A DNA stretch of 41,546 nucleotides from Chloroflexota bacterium. Lineage in GTDB: Bacteria; Chloroflexota; Anaerolineae; Anaerolineales; UBA4823. Below the pieces are notes generated by a model that searched no databases, was not told where the DNA came from, and saw only the letters and a list, made by a program, of their open reading frames with translations. This document shows, one piece after another, positions 33,483-41,298 of the stretch. Positions within the stretch are counted from its first letter, which is position 1. The number at the start of each line of letters is the position of its first letter. The position numbers were made by a program, and so were the translations under genes. The stretch spans positions 1 through 41,546 of the forward strand of contig JAAYXE010000026.1 in assembly GCA_012516075.1 (NCBI GenBank), read 5' to 3'.

Positions 33483-33863
33483 ATGAATCCATTTGGACAC
33501 ATCGATCTGCGGGTACCCAGTTTTGCAGAGTACCTTCCGTTTTATGAAAAACTGCTGCCAGCTCTGGGTTTCACCCGCACCTTCCACAGCACAGAATGGC
33601 GCGTCTTCGCTGCTGATGGCGAGCTGCCGCAGGCTGCATATTTTGCCATCACCGAAGACCCCGATCACCGTCCCAACAAGAATATGATCGGCTTCTGGGC
33701 AGCGAGTCCCCAGGAAGTCGACCGCATCACCGCCGTGGTGCGCGAAAGCGGGGGTAAAATAACCAGCGGTCCGCAGCATTTTCCCATCAGCCCCAGTTAT
33801 TACGCCGTGTTTTTTGAAGATCCCTGCGGCAACGCATACGAAGTAACCTACCGGATCGATTAA
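33483..33863 (+). CDS. VOC-family (glyoxalase/dioxygenase fold) protein
   Basis: A 126-residue vicinal-oxygen-chelate protein. GHIDLRVPSFAEYLPFYEKLLPALGF is the typical first beta-alpha-beta unit, and YYAVFFEDPCGNAYEVTYR the last strand carrying the usual metal-binding Glu. Family members include glyoxalases, fosfomycin and bleomycin resistance proteins and extradiol dioxygenases; the substrate cannot be predicted. AGGAGG lies 7 nt upstream. It is 35 nt after the DUF1697 gene. Confidence 0.88.
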   Translation: MNPFGHIDLRVPSFAEYLPFYEKLLPALGFTRTFHSTEWRVFAADGELPQAAYFAITEDPDHRPNKNMIGFWAASPQEVDRITAVVRESGGKITSGPQHFPISPSYYAVFFEDPCGNAYEVTYRID

Positions 33864-33920
33864 TCAATACGCTGATCCGGATGGCATTTTCTCAGACCCG
33901 GTCAAACCAGGATATCCCGC

Positions 33921-34463
33921 ATGTCCCCATCCAGCAGCCCTCACCACACCCTGACCCAGCCTGTTCGCCTGAAGACCGGTGATGCTGACCGCTTCCTGCA
34001 GCTCCGCCGCAAACAGCTCGTCACTGATCCCTGGGCGTTCGATGCTGATCCGGAGGATGGAGAAGCCGGTGACCTGGATTGGGCGGCGGGCCTTCTCACC
34101 CGGGAAGATACGGTTGCGATTTTCGCCGTAGAACACCCGCAGGACTCCCGGCAGTTAATTGCCTCTGCCGCTGTAACGCGCGCCCGGCAGCCGCGTTATG
34201 CCCACCGGGCACGCGTCTGGGGCGTCTACGTCGATCCGGCTTTCCGCGGTCATGGCCTCGGCCGGTCCGTAATGCAGGCGGTGATCCGGCATGCTCGCAC
34301 CTGGCAGGGCGTGGATTACCTCGACCTCAGCGTCAGCGCCAACTCCCCTGCCGCGCTGAATCTGTATACCCGTTTGGGTTTTATCCAGTGGGGACGTGAG
34401 CCCGAAACGACTGCCTGCGGGGAGCAGCGCTTTGACGAAATCTATATGACCCTGCGGCTGTAA
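33921..34463 (+). CDS. GNAT-family N-acetyltransferase
   Basis: A 180-residue GCN5-related acetyltransferase. The acetyl-CoA binding motif A is VWGVYVDPAFRGHGLGRSVMQAVIRHA (Arg/Gln-x-x-Gly-x-Gly/Ala as RGHGLG), and LSVSANSPAALNLYTRLGF is motif B. The N-terminal RLKTGDADRFLQLRR is the usual first strand and helix. The acceptor substrate is unknown. A weak AGGA precedes the ATG. It is the last gene before the heptamer box C promoter. Confidence 0.88.
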   Translation: MSPSSSPHHTLTQPVRLKTGDADRFLQLRRKQLVTDPWAFDADPEDGEAGDLDWAAGLLTREDTVAIFAVEHPQDSRQLIASAAVTRARQPRYAHRARVWGVYVDPAFRGHGLGRSVMQAVIRHARTWQGVDYLDLSVSANSPAALNLYTRLGFIQWGREPETTACGEQRFDEIYMTLRL

Positions 34464-34472
34464 ACCCCTCAC

Positions 34473-34529
34473 TTCACCCCAAGATCACCCGGTCCGGGTG
34501 GTCTCGATCCCCTCTCCCGTCTGTATACT
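34473..34529 (+). promoter_or_regulatory. Heptamer box C and promoter
   Basis: TTCACCC (34473-34479), 4 nt, ATCACCC (34484-34490), 5 nt, GGGTGGT (34496-34502), 21 nt, TATACT (34524-34529). It drives the small membrane protein whose ATG is 42 nt after the -10. Confidence 0.78.
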
Positions 34530-34571
34530 CCGGATAAGAATTTCAAATACTCCGTGACAAAGGAGAGGGTT

Positions 34572-34961
34572 ATGTTTTCACGTTATGCTTTTGTCGTTCT
34601 GGCAGCTCTGTTTGTCATCTGCGTGCTGGTGCAGATATTTCTAGCCGGTATGGCAATATTTTCCCACGCCGTTTACTGGTCTTGGCACCGGGCCTTCATC
34701 CACTTCTTCGAATTGATTCCCCTGCTCATGCTGCTGTTCGGGTGGATTGGCAGGGTGCCGGTTCGGCTTCGCTGGCAGACTCTCGGGCTGTTTGGGATGA
34801 TTCTCTTACAGTATCTGACCGCCAATATCCGCGGCCTGCTGCCCGCTGCTGCCGCCGTCCATCCCGTCACTGCTGTTTTCATCGCAGGTCTGGGCTTTTC
34901 CCTGCTAAGCCGGTCCTGGAAATTTATCCGCACGCAGCAGGCGGCTGCGCCTGCCGCCTGA
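34572..34961 (+). CDS. DUF6220-like four-helix membrane protein
   Basis: A 129-residue integral membrane protein with four hydrophobic segments at about residues 5-27, 42-62, 68-86 and 97-115. The pattern FLAGMAIF, then WHRAFIHFFELIPLLMLLFGWIGR, fits DUF6220, a bacterial family of unknown function. AAAGGAG lies just before ATG 34572; the in-frame extension to 34554 is less likely. It has its own promoter with heptamer box C, so it belongs to the same putative regulon as the methyltransferase downstream. Confidence 0.78.
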   Translation: MFSRYAFVVLAALFVICVLVQIFLAGMAIFSHAVYWSWHRAFIHFFELIPLLMLLFGWIGRVPVRLRWQTLGLFGMILLQYLTANIRGLLPAAAAVHPVTAVFIAGLGFSLLSRSWKFIRTQQAAAPAA

Positions 34962-35156
34962 TAAGCCGGCCCATCATCTTCTGCGGGACCCGGTCCCATC
35001 GCCTTTCTGCCCGCACTTTTTCAGAGTCACCCGCGCTTCTGGATCCGGCTCCCTTTTCGCGGACCAACCGGGTATCCTGATCGGTATTGCGCCATCCAGC
35101 TCTCTGATGCAGTTCATCTAATTCACCATCGGGTCCCAGCAGTAATAAGGCGCCGT

Positions 35157-35202
35157 AAACACTGCCCGGGACAGGGCCGCAGCTCTGTCCCGGGCAGTGT
35201 TT
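35157..35202. terminator. Strong bidirectional terminator
   Basis: Perfect 18-bp arms AAACACTGCCCGGGACAG (35157-35174) and CTGTCCCGGGCAGTGTTT (35185-35202) with a 10-nt loop and flanking A and T tracts. It separates the convergent membrane-protein and methyltransferase genes. Confidence 0.92.
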
Positions 35203-35219
35203 TGTTGGCGTGCAGCACA

Positions 35220-35885
35220 TTATTTCTGCAGCCACAGGGTAAAGCTGATCTCGTCCTTTTCCACCCGGCAGTCCCGGAATGGCGTCTGAGCCACGAAGGA
35301 CTCCACCTCTGCGATTGTGTAAGCATTCTTGAGAAGCATGTTTTTAAACGTCCAGCGTGTGACCAGGCGGTTGATCGCGCTGGTGTTCATGCTGGCGATG
35401 TAGCGCTCGATCTCATCCAGCGTCGCATCGCTGCGCAGGTCGATGATCACCGCCTGGCCTCCCGGCAGCAGCACGCGGTGCATTTCTTTGAGCGCCTGCA
35501 CCGGCTGGGAAAAGTTCTTGAAAGCCGACTGGCAGATGCTGAAGTTGAAGGTCTCGTCTGCAAACGGCATATCTGCCGCATTTCCCTGCCGGAAATCGAT
35601 ATCCACCCCGGCCCGTGCTGCGTTCTCCTGCGCCATTTTCACAAAGGATTGGCTGATATCCAGGCCAGTGATCTGATAGTTACCTAACCGCGCCAGCTCA
35701 ATCGAAAAATAGCCGGGACCTGGCGCGATCTCCAGCACGCGGCTGCCTGCCGGGATGAGGGCAGCCATCCGCTCTGCCATCTCCCGGTGCCTGCTTTCAC
35801 GGCGGGTATTGCGTGCATACCAGGAGGCGATGATGCCCTCCATTCCGACACCTTTATAAGCTTTTACAGCGTTCATCTCGTTCAT
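35220..35885 (-). CDS. Class I SAM-dependent methyltransferase
   Basis: A 221-residue methyltransferase of the Methyltransf_11/25 type. Motif I is VLEIAPGPGYFSIELA (residues about 50-65), the acidic end of strand 2 is TGLDISQSFV, and motif II/III include DMPFADETFNFSICQSAFKNF and LLPGGQAVIIDL. The substrate is unknown; the long C-terminal portion with SMNTSAINRLVTRWTFKNML may confer it. GGGAG precedes ATG 35885; ATG 35876 is an alternative. The promoter has heptamer box D, so its expression should follow the same activator as the DUF6220 gene. Confidence 0.9.
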   Translation of the reverse strand: MNEMNAVKAYKGVGMEGIIASWYARNTRRESRHREMAERMAALIPAGSRVLEIAPGPGYFSIELARLGNYQITGLDISQSFVKMAQENAARAGVDIDFRQGNAADMPFADETFNFSICQSAFKNFSQPVQALKEMHRVLLPGGQAVIIDLRSDATLDEIERYIASMNTSAINRLVTRWTFKNMLLKNAYTIAEVESFVAQTPFRDCRVEKDEISFTLWLQK

Positions 35886-35925
35886 ACCGCTAATCTCCCT
35901 TTATAGATTTTTACCTGATAAGCAG

Positions 35926-35983
35926 AGTCTATCTCCTTCAGGAAGAAAAGCATTCACCCACTCCGGGTGATTGAGTGGGTGAA
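35926..35983 (-). promoter_or_regulatory. Heptamer box D and promoter (minus strand)
   Basis: Read on minus: TTCACCC (35983-35977), 5 nt, ATCACCC (35971-35965), 5 nt, GGGTGAA (35959-35953), 21 nt, TAGACT (35931-35926), then 40 nt to the methyltransferase ATG. Same layout as boxes A-C on the opposite strand. Confidence 0.78.
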
Positions 35984-36059
35984 AGATGAATAACACCGCA
36001 GACTTCAGGCACAGGCCGATTTCCTCCGCCTGCGGTGTGTTGAGTTGACTGCCAGCTGT

Positions 36060-37415
36060 TTACGCCGCCCCGTACATCTCCTCGGCGTAGTGCAGCAGGC
36101 CTTTCCGTTCCAGCCGGTCGACCGGAGCACGGAAGGTAATCTGTACCACACCTGGATGGCGTCCGATCTCAATCGCTCCGGTGATCGTGGCCCGGTTTTT
36201 CACCTCCGGGACGCTCATATCCAGCAGCCGGGCCGCGCGGGCCAGGCCGTTGTCGGTAGCTGCGTTCAGATCCGGCCCCGTGCCGATCACCGAAATGGGG
36301 AGCGACTTTTCAAGATCGAGCAGCCCGTAAGAAAGGGCCACTTTCATTGCCCGCTCCTTCTCTTCGGCAGTCAGCGGTCGGGCCAGGAAGGGCAGATCCT
36401 CTAAAACCGGGAACAGAACCGGTCCATCCAGCTCCAGCCCTTTGAGCACTTCGACCTGCAGGGTAACCATGCCGGCGACATCGGCGGTATGCCCTGCGAT
36501 TTCGCCGTCGCCCTGCAGCGCGTGCATATCGCCCAGGTAGATCCCGCCTCCCGGCGCCTTCACCGGGCAGATGAGGATCGCCCCGGCTCGCACCGCGTCG
36601 ATATCCATATGCCCGTCGGTGCGCTGCTCCAATTCCTCCGCCGAGAGCGCATATTCGTGCTTTGCACCGATCAGGAAAGAGCCAAAATCGCCGGCATTAT
36701 GCGAATCCGGGAAGGTGCGCCCAGGGGTGGTGCCAAGCTGCCCCAGGAAAGGCCGCAGCCGCCCGACCAGCCCCACCAGGTCGTGAGGCGCAAAAGTCAG
36801 GATCGAGTTCTGGATGGAGTTCTCCGGCATGGCCGCAAAGCGCCGGGCATCACGGGCGATCTCCTCTGCGGCCTCCTGATGAACGGTCACCCCGACACTT
36901 CTTCCATTGTCGAAGACAATAGTATAGCCATTGGTGAACGTAAAGGGTGTCGCATCCGCGCCGCAGTTCGCGCAGCGCACCGAGGTCTGTCCGATGCCTT
37001 CGATGCGCGTTCTGGGATACATCGTCCCGCATTCCGGACAGCGGCCGGCGACATATGGGTCTCCCACAAAGCGTCCGGTCATCCACTGGTCGTTGCCCGA
37101 GGCTGTCGCGATCGATGCCACGGTGATATCTCTGATGCGGATGGCGATCGCATCTCCCACCTCAGCTCCTTCCACCGCCACCGGCCGGGTAACCTCGTGC
37201 CCACCGCGAATTTCCGGCGTGATCATCGGCCCCCAGCAGCCGGGAGCAGTGTTGGCAACAATATGTCCTCCACTGCGCACCGGCCCCAGCATCGGGCGGG
37301 AGGGATCGAGCAAACCGTCAGTGAACTGGTCCACGTATACCGTCTCGTGGGCCACCTGCGTTTGTTCGGCAGCGCCCTTCATCTCCTGTTCTCCGAACGG
37401 GGTTTTTGCGACCAT
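36060..37415 (-). CDS. Acetamidase/formamidase-family amidohydrolase with a zinc-ribbon insert
   Basis: A 451-residue protein of the FmdA/AmdA family, which hydrolyses short amides to ammonia and carboxylate. Diagnostic segments are NTAPGCWGPMITPEIRGGHE, the GDFGSFLIGAKHEYALSAEE region, GGGIYLGDMHALQGDGEIAG and EVKNRATITGAIEIGRHPG. Residues 126-151 carry a CPEC...CANC zinc-ribbon-like insert (Cys126, 129, 148, 151) between two catalytic-domain strands. GGAGG lies just before ATG 37415. It is 69 nt downstream of the MoaD-like gene on the same strand and probably shares its transcript. Confidence 0.9.
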   Translation of the reverse strand: MVAKTPFGEQEMKGAAEQTQVAHETVYVDQFTDGLLDPSRPMLGPVRSGGHIVANTAPGCWGPMITPEIRGGHEVTRPVAVEGAEVGDAIAIRIRDITVASIATASGNDQWMTGRFVGDPYVAGRCPECGTMYPRTRIEGIGQTSVRCANCGADATPFTFTNGYTIVFDNGRSVGVTVHQEAAEEIARDARRFAAMPENSIQNSILTFAPHDLVGLVGRLRPFLGQLGTTPGRTFPDSHNAGDFGSFLIGAKHEYALSAEELEQRTDGHMDIDAVRAGAILICPVKAPGGGIYLGDMHALQGDGEIAGHTADVAGMVTLQVEVLKGLELDGPVLFPVLEDLPFLARPLTAEEKERAMKVALSYGLLDLEKSLPISVIGTGPDLNAATDNGLARAARLLDMSVPEVKNRATITGAIEIGRHPGVVQITFRAPVDRLERKGLLHYAEEMYGAA

Positions 37416-37484
37416 TACAGACCTCCTTCTTTCTGGTCAACGGATGGGAATAAATAAACCTCGCCGGTCAGGTCCCGGGTCCTA

Positions 37485-37730
37485 TCAACCCCCAGCTACC
37501 GGCTGCAGAAATGATACCTCCTGGCCGGGGCGCAGCCGCTCTGTCCGGGCGGCATGCCGGCCAGAGATCACCGGCAGTGCGCTGTCCAGCCGGCCGGTTA
37601 GCTCCGGGTGCTGGCGCGCAAGCGCTGAAATGAGTTCACCAACGGTGGCATTTTCGGGCACTGTGATGGAAAGGCGCGCAATCCCGCCCTGAAGGGTAAT
37701 GCCTGAGCCAAATCGAACTGTCACATCCAT
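37485..37730 (-). CDS. MoaD/ThiS-type ubiquitin-like sulfur-carrier protein
   Basis: An 81-residue beta-grasp protein ending in the double glycine (VAGG, Gly80-Gly81) that is adenylated and thiocarboxylated in MoaD and ThiS. VRFGSGITLQGG, TVGELISALARQHPEL and PGQEVSFLQPVAGG are typical. AGGAGGG precedes the ATG. It is the first gene of a two-gene unit with an acetamidase/formamidase, and no other molybdopterin gene is nearby, so a role outside Moco synthesis, such as sulfur donation to a small-molecule pathway, is possible (inference). Confidence 0.85.
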   Translation of the reverse strand: MDVTVRFGSGITLQGGIARLSITVPENATVGELISALARQHPELTGRLDSALPVISGRHAARTERLRPGQEVSFLQPVAGG

Positions 37731-37783
37731 GCTTTCCCTCCTGTTATGGACTGCGGCAGCGGTGTGTAACCAGTGGAGCTGTA

Positions 37784-37880
37784 TTGAGGACTTTTTAGAT
37801 CTTCTTTATTCTACCATCGAAACCCTGAGCGGCTCTCGTCCAATAATTATTAACCACGAATTAGAGTTAGCAGATATAAT
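37784..37880 (+). promoter_or_regulatory. AT-rich promoter region of the cyclase-STAND gene
   Basis: Two candidate -10 boxes: TATTCT in about 37807-37812 after TTGAGG (37784-37789), and TATAAT near 37874-37879. The latter lacks a good -35. I cannot choose between them. Confidence 0.35.
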
Positions 37881-37946
37881 TTGATGTATTTTGTGCCCTT
37901 CACCGGCGCTTCAAACGAAAATCGGCTACCGGGTGGGAGATCTAGT

Positions 37947-40900
37947 ATGGCCGGTAAAATCACCCTCACTTTTCTCTGCACCGACATCGTCGGCAGCACC
38001 CGACACTGGGAGCAGCAGCCTGAGGCAATGCGCTCAGCCCTCATGCGCCAGGATGCCATCCTGCGCGCGGCTGTAGAAACTCATCATGGCTGGGTTTTCC
38101 GCACCGTGGGAGATGCCCTGTGCGCAGCCTTCAACACCGCTCCAGAAGCGTTGAACGCCGCAGTGAATGCCCAGCGGGCCCTGTTCGGCGAGCCCTGGGA
38201 GCTGGACGAACCTCTGCGCGTGCGCATGGTGCTGCACACCGGAGAGGCTGAAGCCAGCGGGGGAGATTATATCGGCGCCAGCCTCAACCGCCTGGGACGC
38301 ATGCTCAACGTTTGCAACGGCGGGCAAACCCTGCTCACCAATGCTACTGAACAGCTCGTCAGAGACCACCTCCCGCCAGAGGTTTCCCTACTCGACCTGG
38401 GCCTGCACCGCTTTCGAGACCTGAACCACCCGGATCGCATCTTTCAGGTGCTGATTCCGGGCCTTCCTGGCGAGTTCCCGCCCCTTGCTTCCGCGGAGAG
38501 CTACCGCACCAACCTGCCCCTTCAACTCACCCCGCTGGTGGGCCGGCAGGACGAACTGGCCGAAATCTTGAATTTGCTCACCGGCTCAAGGCTCCTTACC
38601 CTCACTGGCCCTGGCGGCACCGGCAAGACCCGCCTGGCCCTGGCAGCCGCACACCAGGTGCGCAGTCAATACCCAGATGGGGTGTTCTTTATCTCTCTAT
38701 CGCCGCTGCAGGATGCGCGTCTGGTACCTGCGGCAATCGCCGCCGAATTGGAGGTGCTGGAGGGCAGCGAACCGATCCTGGAGCGCCTGAAAGATGCGCT
38801 TTCTAACCGCACACTGCTGCTGGTGCTGGACAACTTTGAACACCTGTTAGATGCTGCCCCGGTGGTCTCCACGCTGCTCTCCGCAGCGCCGGGGCTGAAG
38901 GTTCTGGTCACCAGCCGGGCCCGCCTGCGGCTGCAGGGAGAGCGCCTCTACACCGTCAGCCCGCTGGCTGCGCCGCCAGTCAGCCAGCTTGAAGGATTGT
39001 CCCCCCAGAATGCAGCCCGCTATCCGGCTGTGGAGCTGTTCTGCCAGCGAGCCGCAGCGATGCAGCCATCTTTTGAACTGACCCAATCCAATGTCGTGGC
39101 AGTGAGTGAAATCTGTAACCGTCTGGACGGGCTGCCGCTGGCGCTTGAACTGGCGGCTGCACGCCTGCCGCTTTTCGATACCCCCCAGGCGCTGTTGAAT
39201 CGCCTCGAGGGTGGGCTGCACCTGCTCCGGGCCGGAAACCGCGATCTGCCCACTCGCCAGCACACCCTGTATTCTGCGATCGAGTGGAGCTACCGCCTGC
39301 TGTCGCCGCAGGAACAGCAGCTCTTTTGCCGGCTCTCTGTTTTCGCCGGCGGCTGCACCATCGAAACTGCGGCTGCCATCTGGGAGTGGGATGGTCCCCA
39401 TGAGCTCGACATTCTGGACGGGTTGGAAGCGCTGCTGGATAAAAGTTTGCTGCGCAAAGACAGCCGCCTGGAATCCGGCCCGCGTTTCTTGATGCTGCGC
39501 ACTATCCAGGAGTACGCGCGCGAACGTCTGGACGAAAGCGCCGAAGCAGATCGGGTGCGCCAGGCCCATGCCGAAATTTTTATGCACATGGCTGAAACGG
39601 CTGAGCCTCTGCTGTCCGGTCCCGATCAGGCCCTCTGGCTGGAACGACTGGAGCAGGAGCACAATAATCTGCGCCTTGCTCTGCTCTGGAGCCACAGCAC
39701 AGGACGCTTTCACCTGGCCATGCAGATCGCCGCTGCCCTGGCCTGGTTCTGGCACGTGCGCGGGCATTATAGTGAAGGCCGCAAGAATCTGCAGATGGTT
39801 ATATCTCAGCGAGATAATGAGGGCGATCCCCATTTACTGTCACGAGCGATGTATGGAGCCGGGCTAATGGCATTTGCCCAGGGAGATTATCAGGATGCCC
39901 GTGCATGCTTTGACGAAGGACTGCAGATCGCCCGCCAGGCCGTCGATCCATACGGCACGATGATCAGCCTCTCCGGGCTGGGTGATGTCACCACTTTTCA
40001 GGGTGATTATGAAACCGCACTCATCCACTACCGCCAGAGTCTTGAGATTGCTGAAGAGTTGGAAAACACGTTGGGGATCGCTCGTGCGTTCAACGGTCTG
40101 GGTCACGCCACATCAGATCACGGGGACTATATTCTTGCTCGCGATTACTTCGAACGCGCCCGCCAGGCCTCCGAAGCAGCCGGTGACCAGCGTAATATTT
40201 CACGCGCCCTCAATGGCCTGGGTTACATCGCCTCAGACCAGGGAGAACCTGAGAAAGCCCGTGCTTATTTCGAGCGCAGCCTGGACATTGCTAGACAGAT
40301 CGGTGATCGAGGCCGTATCGCCATCACCCTCGGTAACCTCGGAGCAGTATCATCTGACCTGAGCGAATACACCATCGCGCGTTCGTATTATGAGCAATGC
40401 CTGGCCATAACAAATGAAATTGGTGACACCAGTGCGGCCGGAATTGCCCTGGTCAACCTCAGCGAAACCGAAATCTGCCTGGGTAATTTTTCCGCCGCAC
40501 ACGCCTATAACGAACGTGCCAGGTCCCTTGCTGAAAAGACCGGGGAACGGCGCCTGAAGGTTATTACAACCTATGTTACCGGTGAAATTGAACACCAGCT
40601 GGGCAGATACGATGCAGCGCAGCGCTGCATGGAACACAGTCTGACCGCTGCTGAAGAATTCAGAGACAAACGCATGATCAGCATCGCTTTAAACGGGCTT
40701 GGTCAGGCTGTTTTATGCCAGGCAGATCCTCTCTCAGCCCACAAACATCTGGAACGCAGCCTGGAAATTTCCGAGGAGATCGGTGATGTTCGCATGTCAT
40801 CCATCGCCCTGGCCGGCCTGGGAGAAGCTGCCCTGCAAACTGGAAGTTTTGGTGTTGCACGCACTTATTTCCAGCGCAGCCTGCAGGTAGCCGGGGAGAT

Positions 40901-41294
40901 CGGCGAAAAAAGGCAGACCGCGATCGTCCTGAATTTGCTTGCAGTAGTCGATATCCTTCAGGGAGATTACGCCGCAGCCCGCACGAAACTGGCACTCAGC
41001 CTGAACACCAGCAGCCAGGTGGGAGACCGGCCAACCTTCGCCAGTGCTCTGAGCAACATGGCCACCCTGAAGGTGGAGGTTGGCGCTGCACAGCGAGCTG
41101 CGCGCTTATGGGGGGCGGCACAGGCACTGCGCACAGAAATGGGCTGTGCAGTTGCGCCGGCCGATCGCGAGCGGTTTGAGCACATCATGGATCGTGCTCG
41201 CCAGCAGCTCGGCGAGGAAGTCTATCTTTCCGAAGTGGAGACAGGGGGAAAACTGAGCCTTGCGGAGGCTTTAGAACTTGCCGTTCACCAGTAG
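37947..41294 (+). CDS. Class III nucleotide cyclase / NB-ARC STAND / TPR protein
   Basis: A 1115-residue signalling protein. Residues 5-180 are a class III cyclase domain: metal-binding Asp13 (FLCTDIVGST) and Asp56 (VGDALCAAF), and DYIGASLNRLGRM with Asp107, Asn114 and Arg115 in catalytic positions. The base-selecting Lys expected just before the VGD motif appears to be Arg52. An NB-ARC-type ATPase follows (Walker A GPGGTGKT near 220-228, LLLVLDNFEHLL near 292, GLPLALELAAARL). From about 600 to 1060 it has 40-residue TPR repeats (QGDYETALIHYRQSLEIAEE and relatives). No DNA-binding domain is seen. The ATG at 37947 has GGGAG upstream; a longer frame to 37881 is less likely. It probably makes or senses cNMP in response to a partner bound by the TPRs. 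Confidence 0.88.
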   Translation: MAGKITLTFLCTDIVGSTRHWEQQPEAMRSALMRQDAILRAAVETHHGWVFRTVGDALCAAFNTAPEALNAAVNAQRALFGEPWELDEPLRVRMVLHTGEAEASGGDYIGASLNRLGRMLNVCNGGQTLLTNATEQLVRDHLPPEVSLLDLGLHRFRDLNHPDRIFQVLIPGLPGEFPPLASAESYRTNLPLQLTPLVGRQDELAEILNLLTGSRLLTLTGPGGTGKTRLALAAAHQVRSQYPDGVFFISLSPLQDARLVPAAIAAELEVLEGSEPILERLKDALSNRTLLLVLDNFEHLLDAAPVVSTLLSAAPGLKVLVTSRARLRLQGERLYTVSPLAAPPVSQLEGLSPQNAARYPAVELFCQRAAAMQPSFELTQSNVVAVSEICNRLDGLPLALELAAARLPLFDTPQALLNRLEGGLHLLRAGNRDLPTRQHTLYSAIEWSYRLLSPQEQQLFCRLSVFAGGCTIETAAAIWEWDGPHELDILDGLEALLDKSLLRKDSRLESGPRFLMLRTIQEYARERLDESAEADRVRQAHAEIFMHMAETAEPLLSGPDQALWLERLEQEHNNLRLALLWSHSTGRFHLAMQIAAALAWFWHVRGHYSEGRKNLQMVISQRDNEGDPHLLSRAMYGAGLMAFAQGDYQDARACFDEGLQIARQAVDPYGTMISLSGLGDVTTFQGDYETALIHYRQSLEIAEELENTLGIARAFNGLGHATSDHGDYILARDYFERARQASEAAGDQRNISRALNGLGYIASDQGEPEKARAYFERSLDIARQIGDRGRIAITLGNLGAVSSDLSEYTIARSYYEQCLAITNEIGDTSAAGIALVNLSETEICLGNFSAAHAYNERARSLAEKTGERRLKVITTYVTGEIEHQLGRYDAAQRCMEHSLTAAEEFRDKRMISIALNGLGQAVLCQADPLSAHKHLERSLEISEEIGDVRMSSIALAGLGEAALQTGSFGVARTYFQRSLQVAGEIGEKRQTAIVLNLLAVVDILQGDYAAARTKLALSLNTSSQVGDRPTFASALSNMATLKVEVGAAQRAARLWGAAQALRTEMGCAVAPADRERFEHIMDRARQQLGEEVYLSEVETGGKLSLAEALELAVHQ
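39860..41000 (+). repeat. TPR-encoding 120-bp-period repeats
   Basis: About nine degenerate 120-nt units encode 40-residue TPRs with recurring GD or GE, then A-YF-RSL-IA-EIGD. They are protein-level repeats within one gene. Confidence 0.7.
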
Positions 41295-41298
41295 CCTG

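Noticed and set aside
35145..35154. ATAAGGCGCC, identical to part of the MarR operator
   Set aside because: It lies between the ends of two convergent genes beside a terminator, lacks the second half-site and is likely chance.
39860..41000. Regular 120-bp repeats resembling an array
   Set aside because: They encode in-frame TPRs without conserved identical repeats, so not CRISPR.
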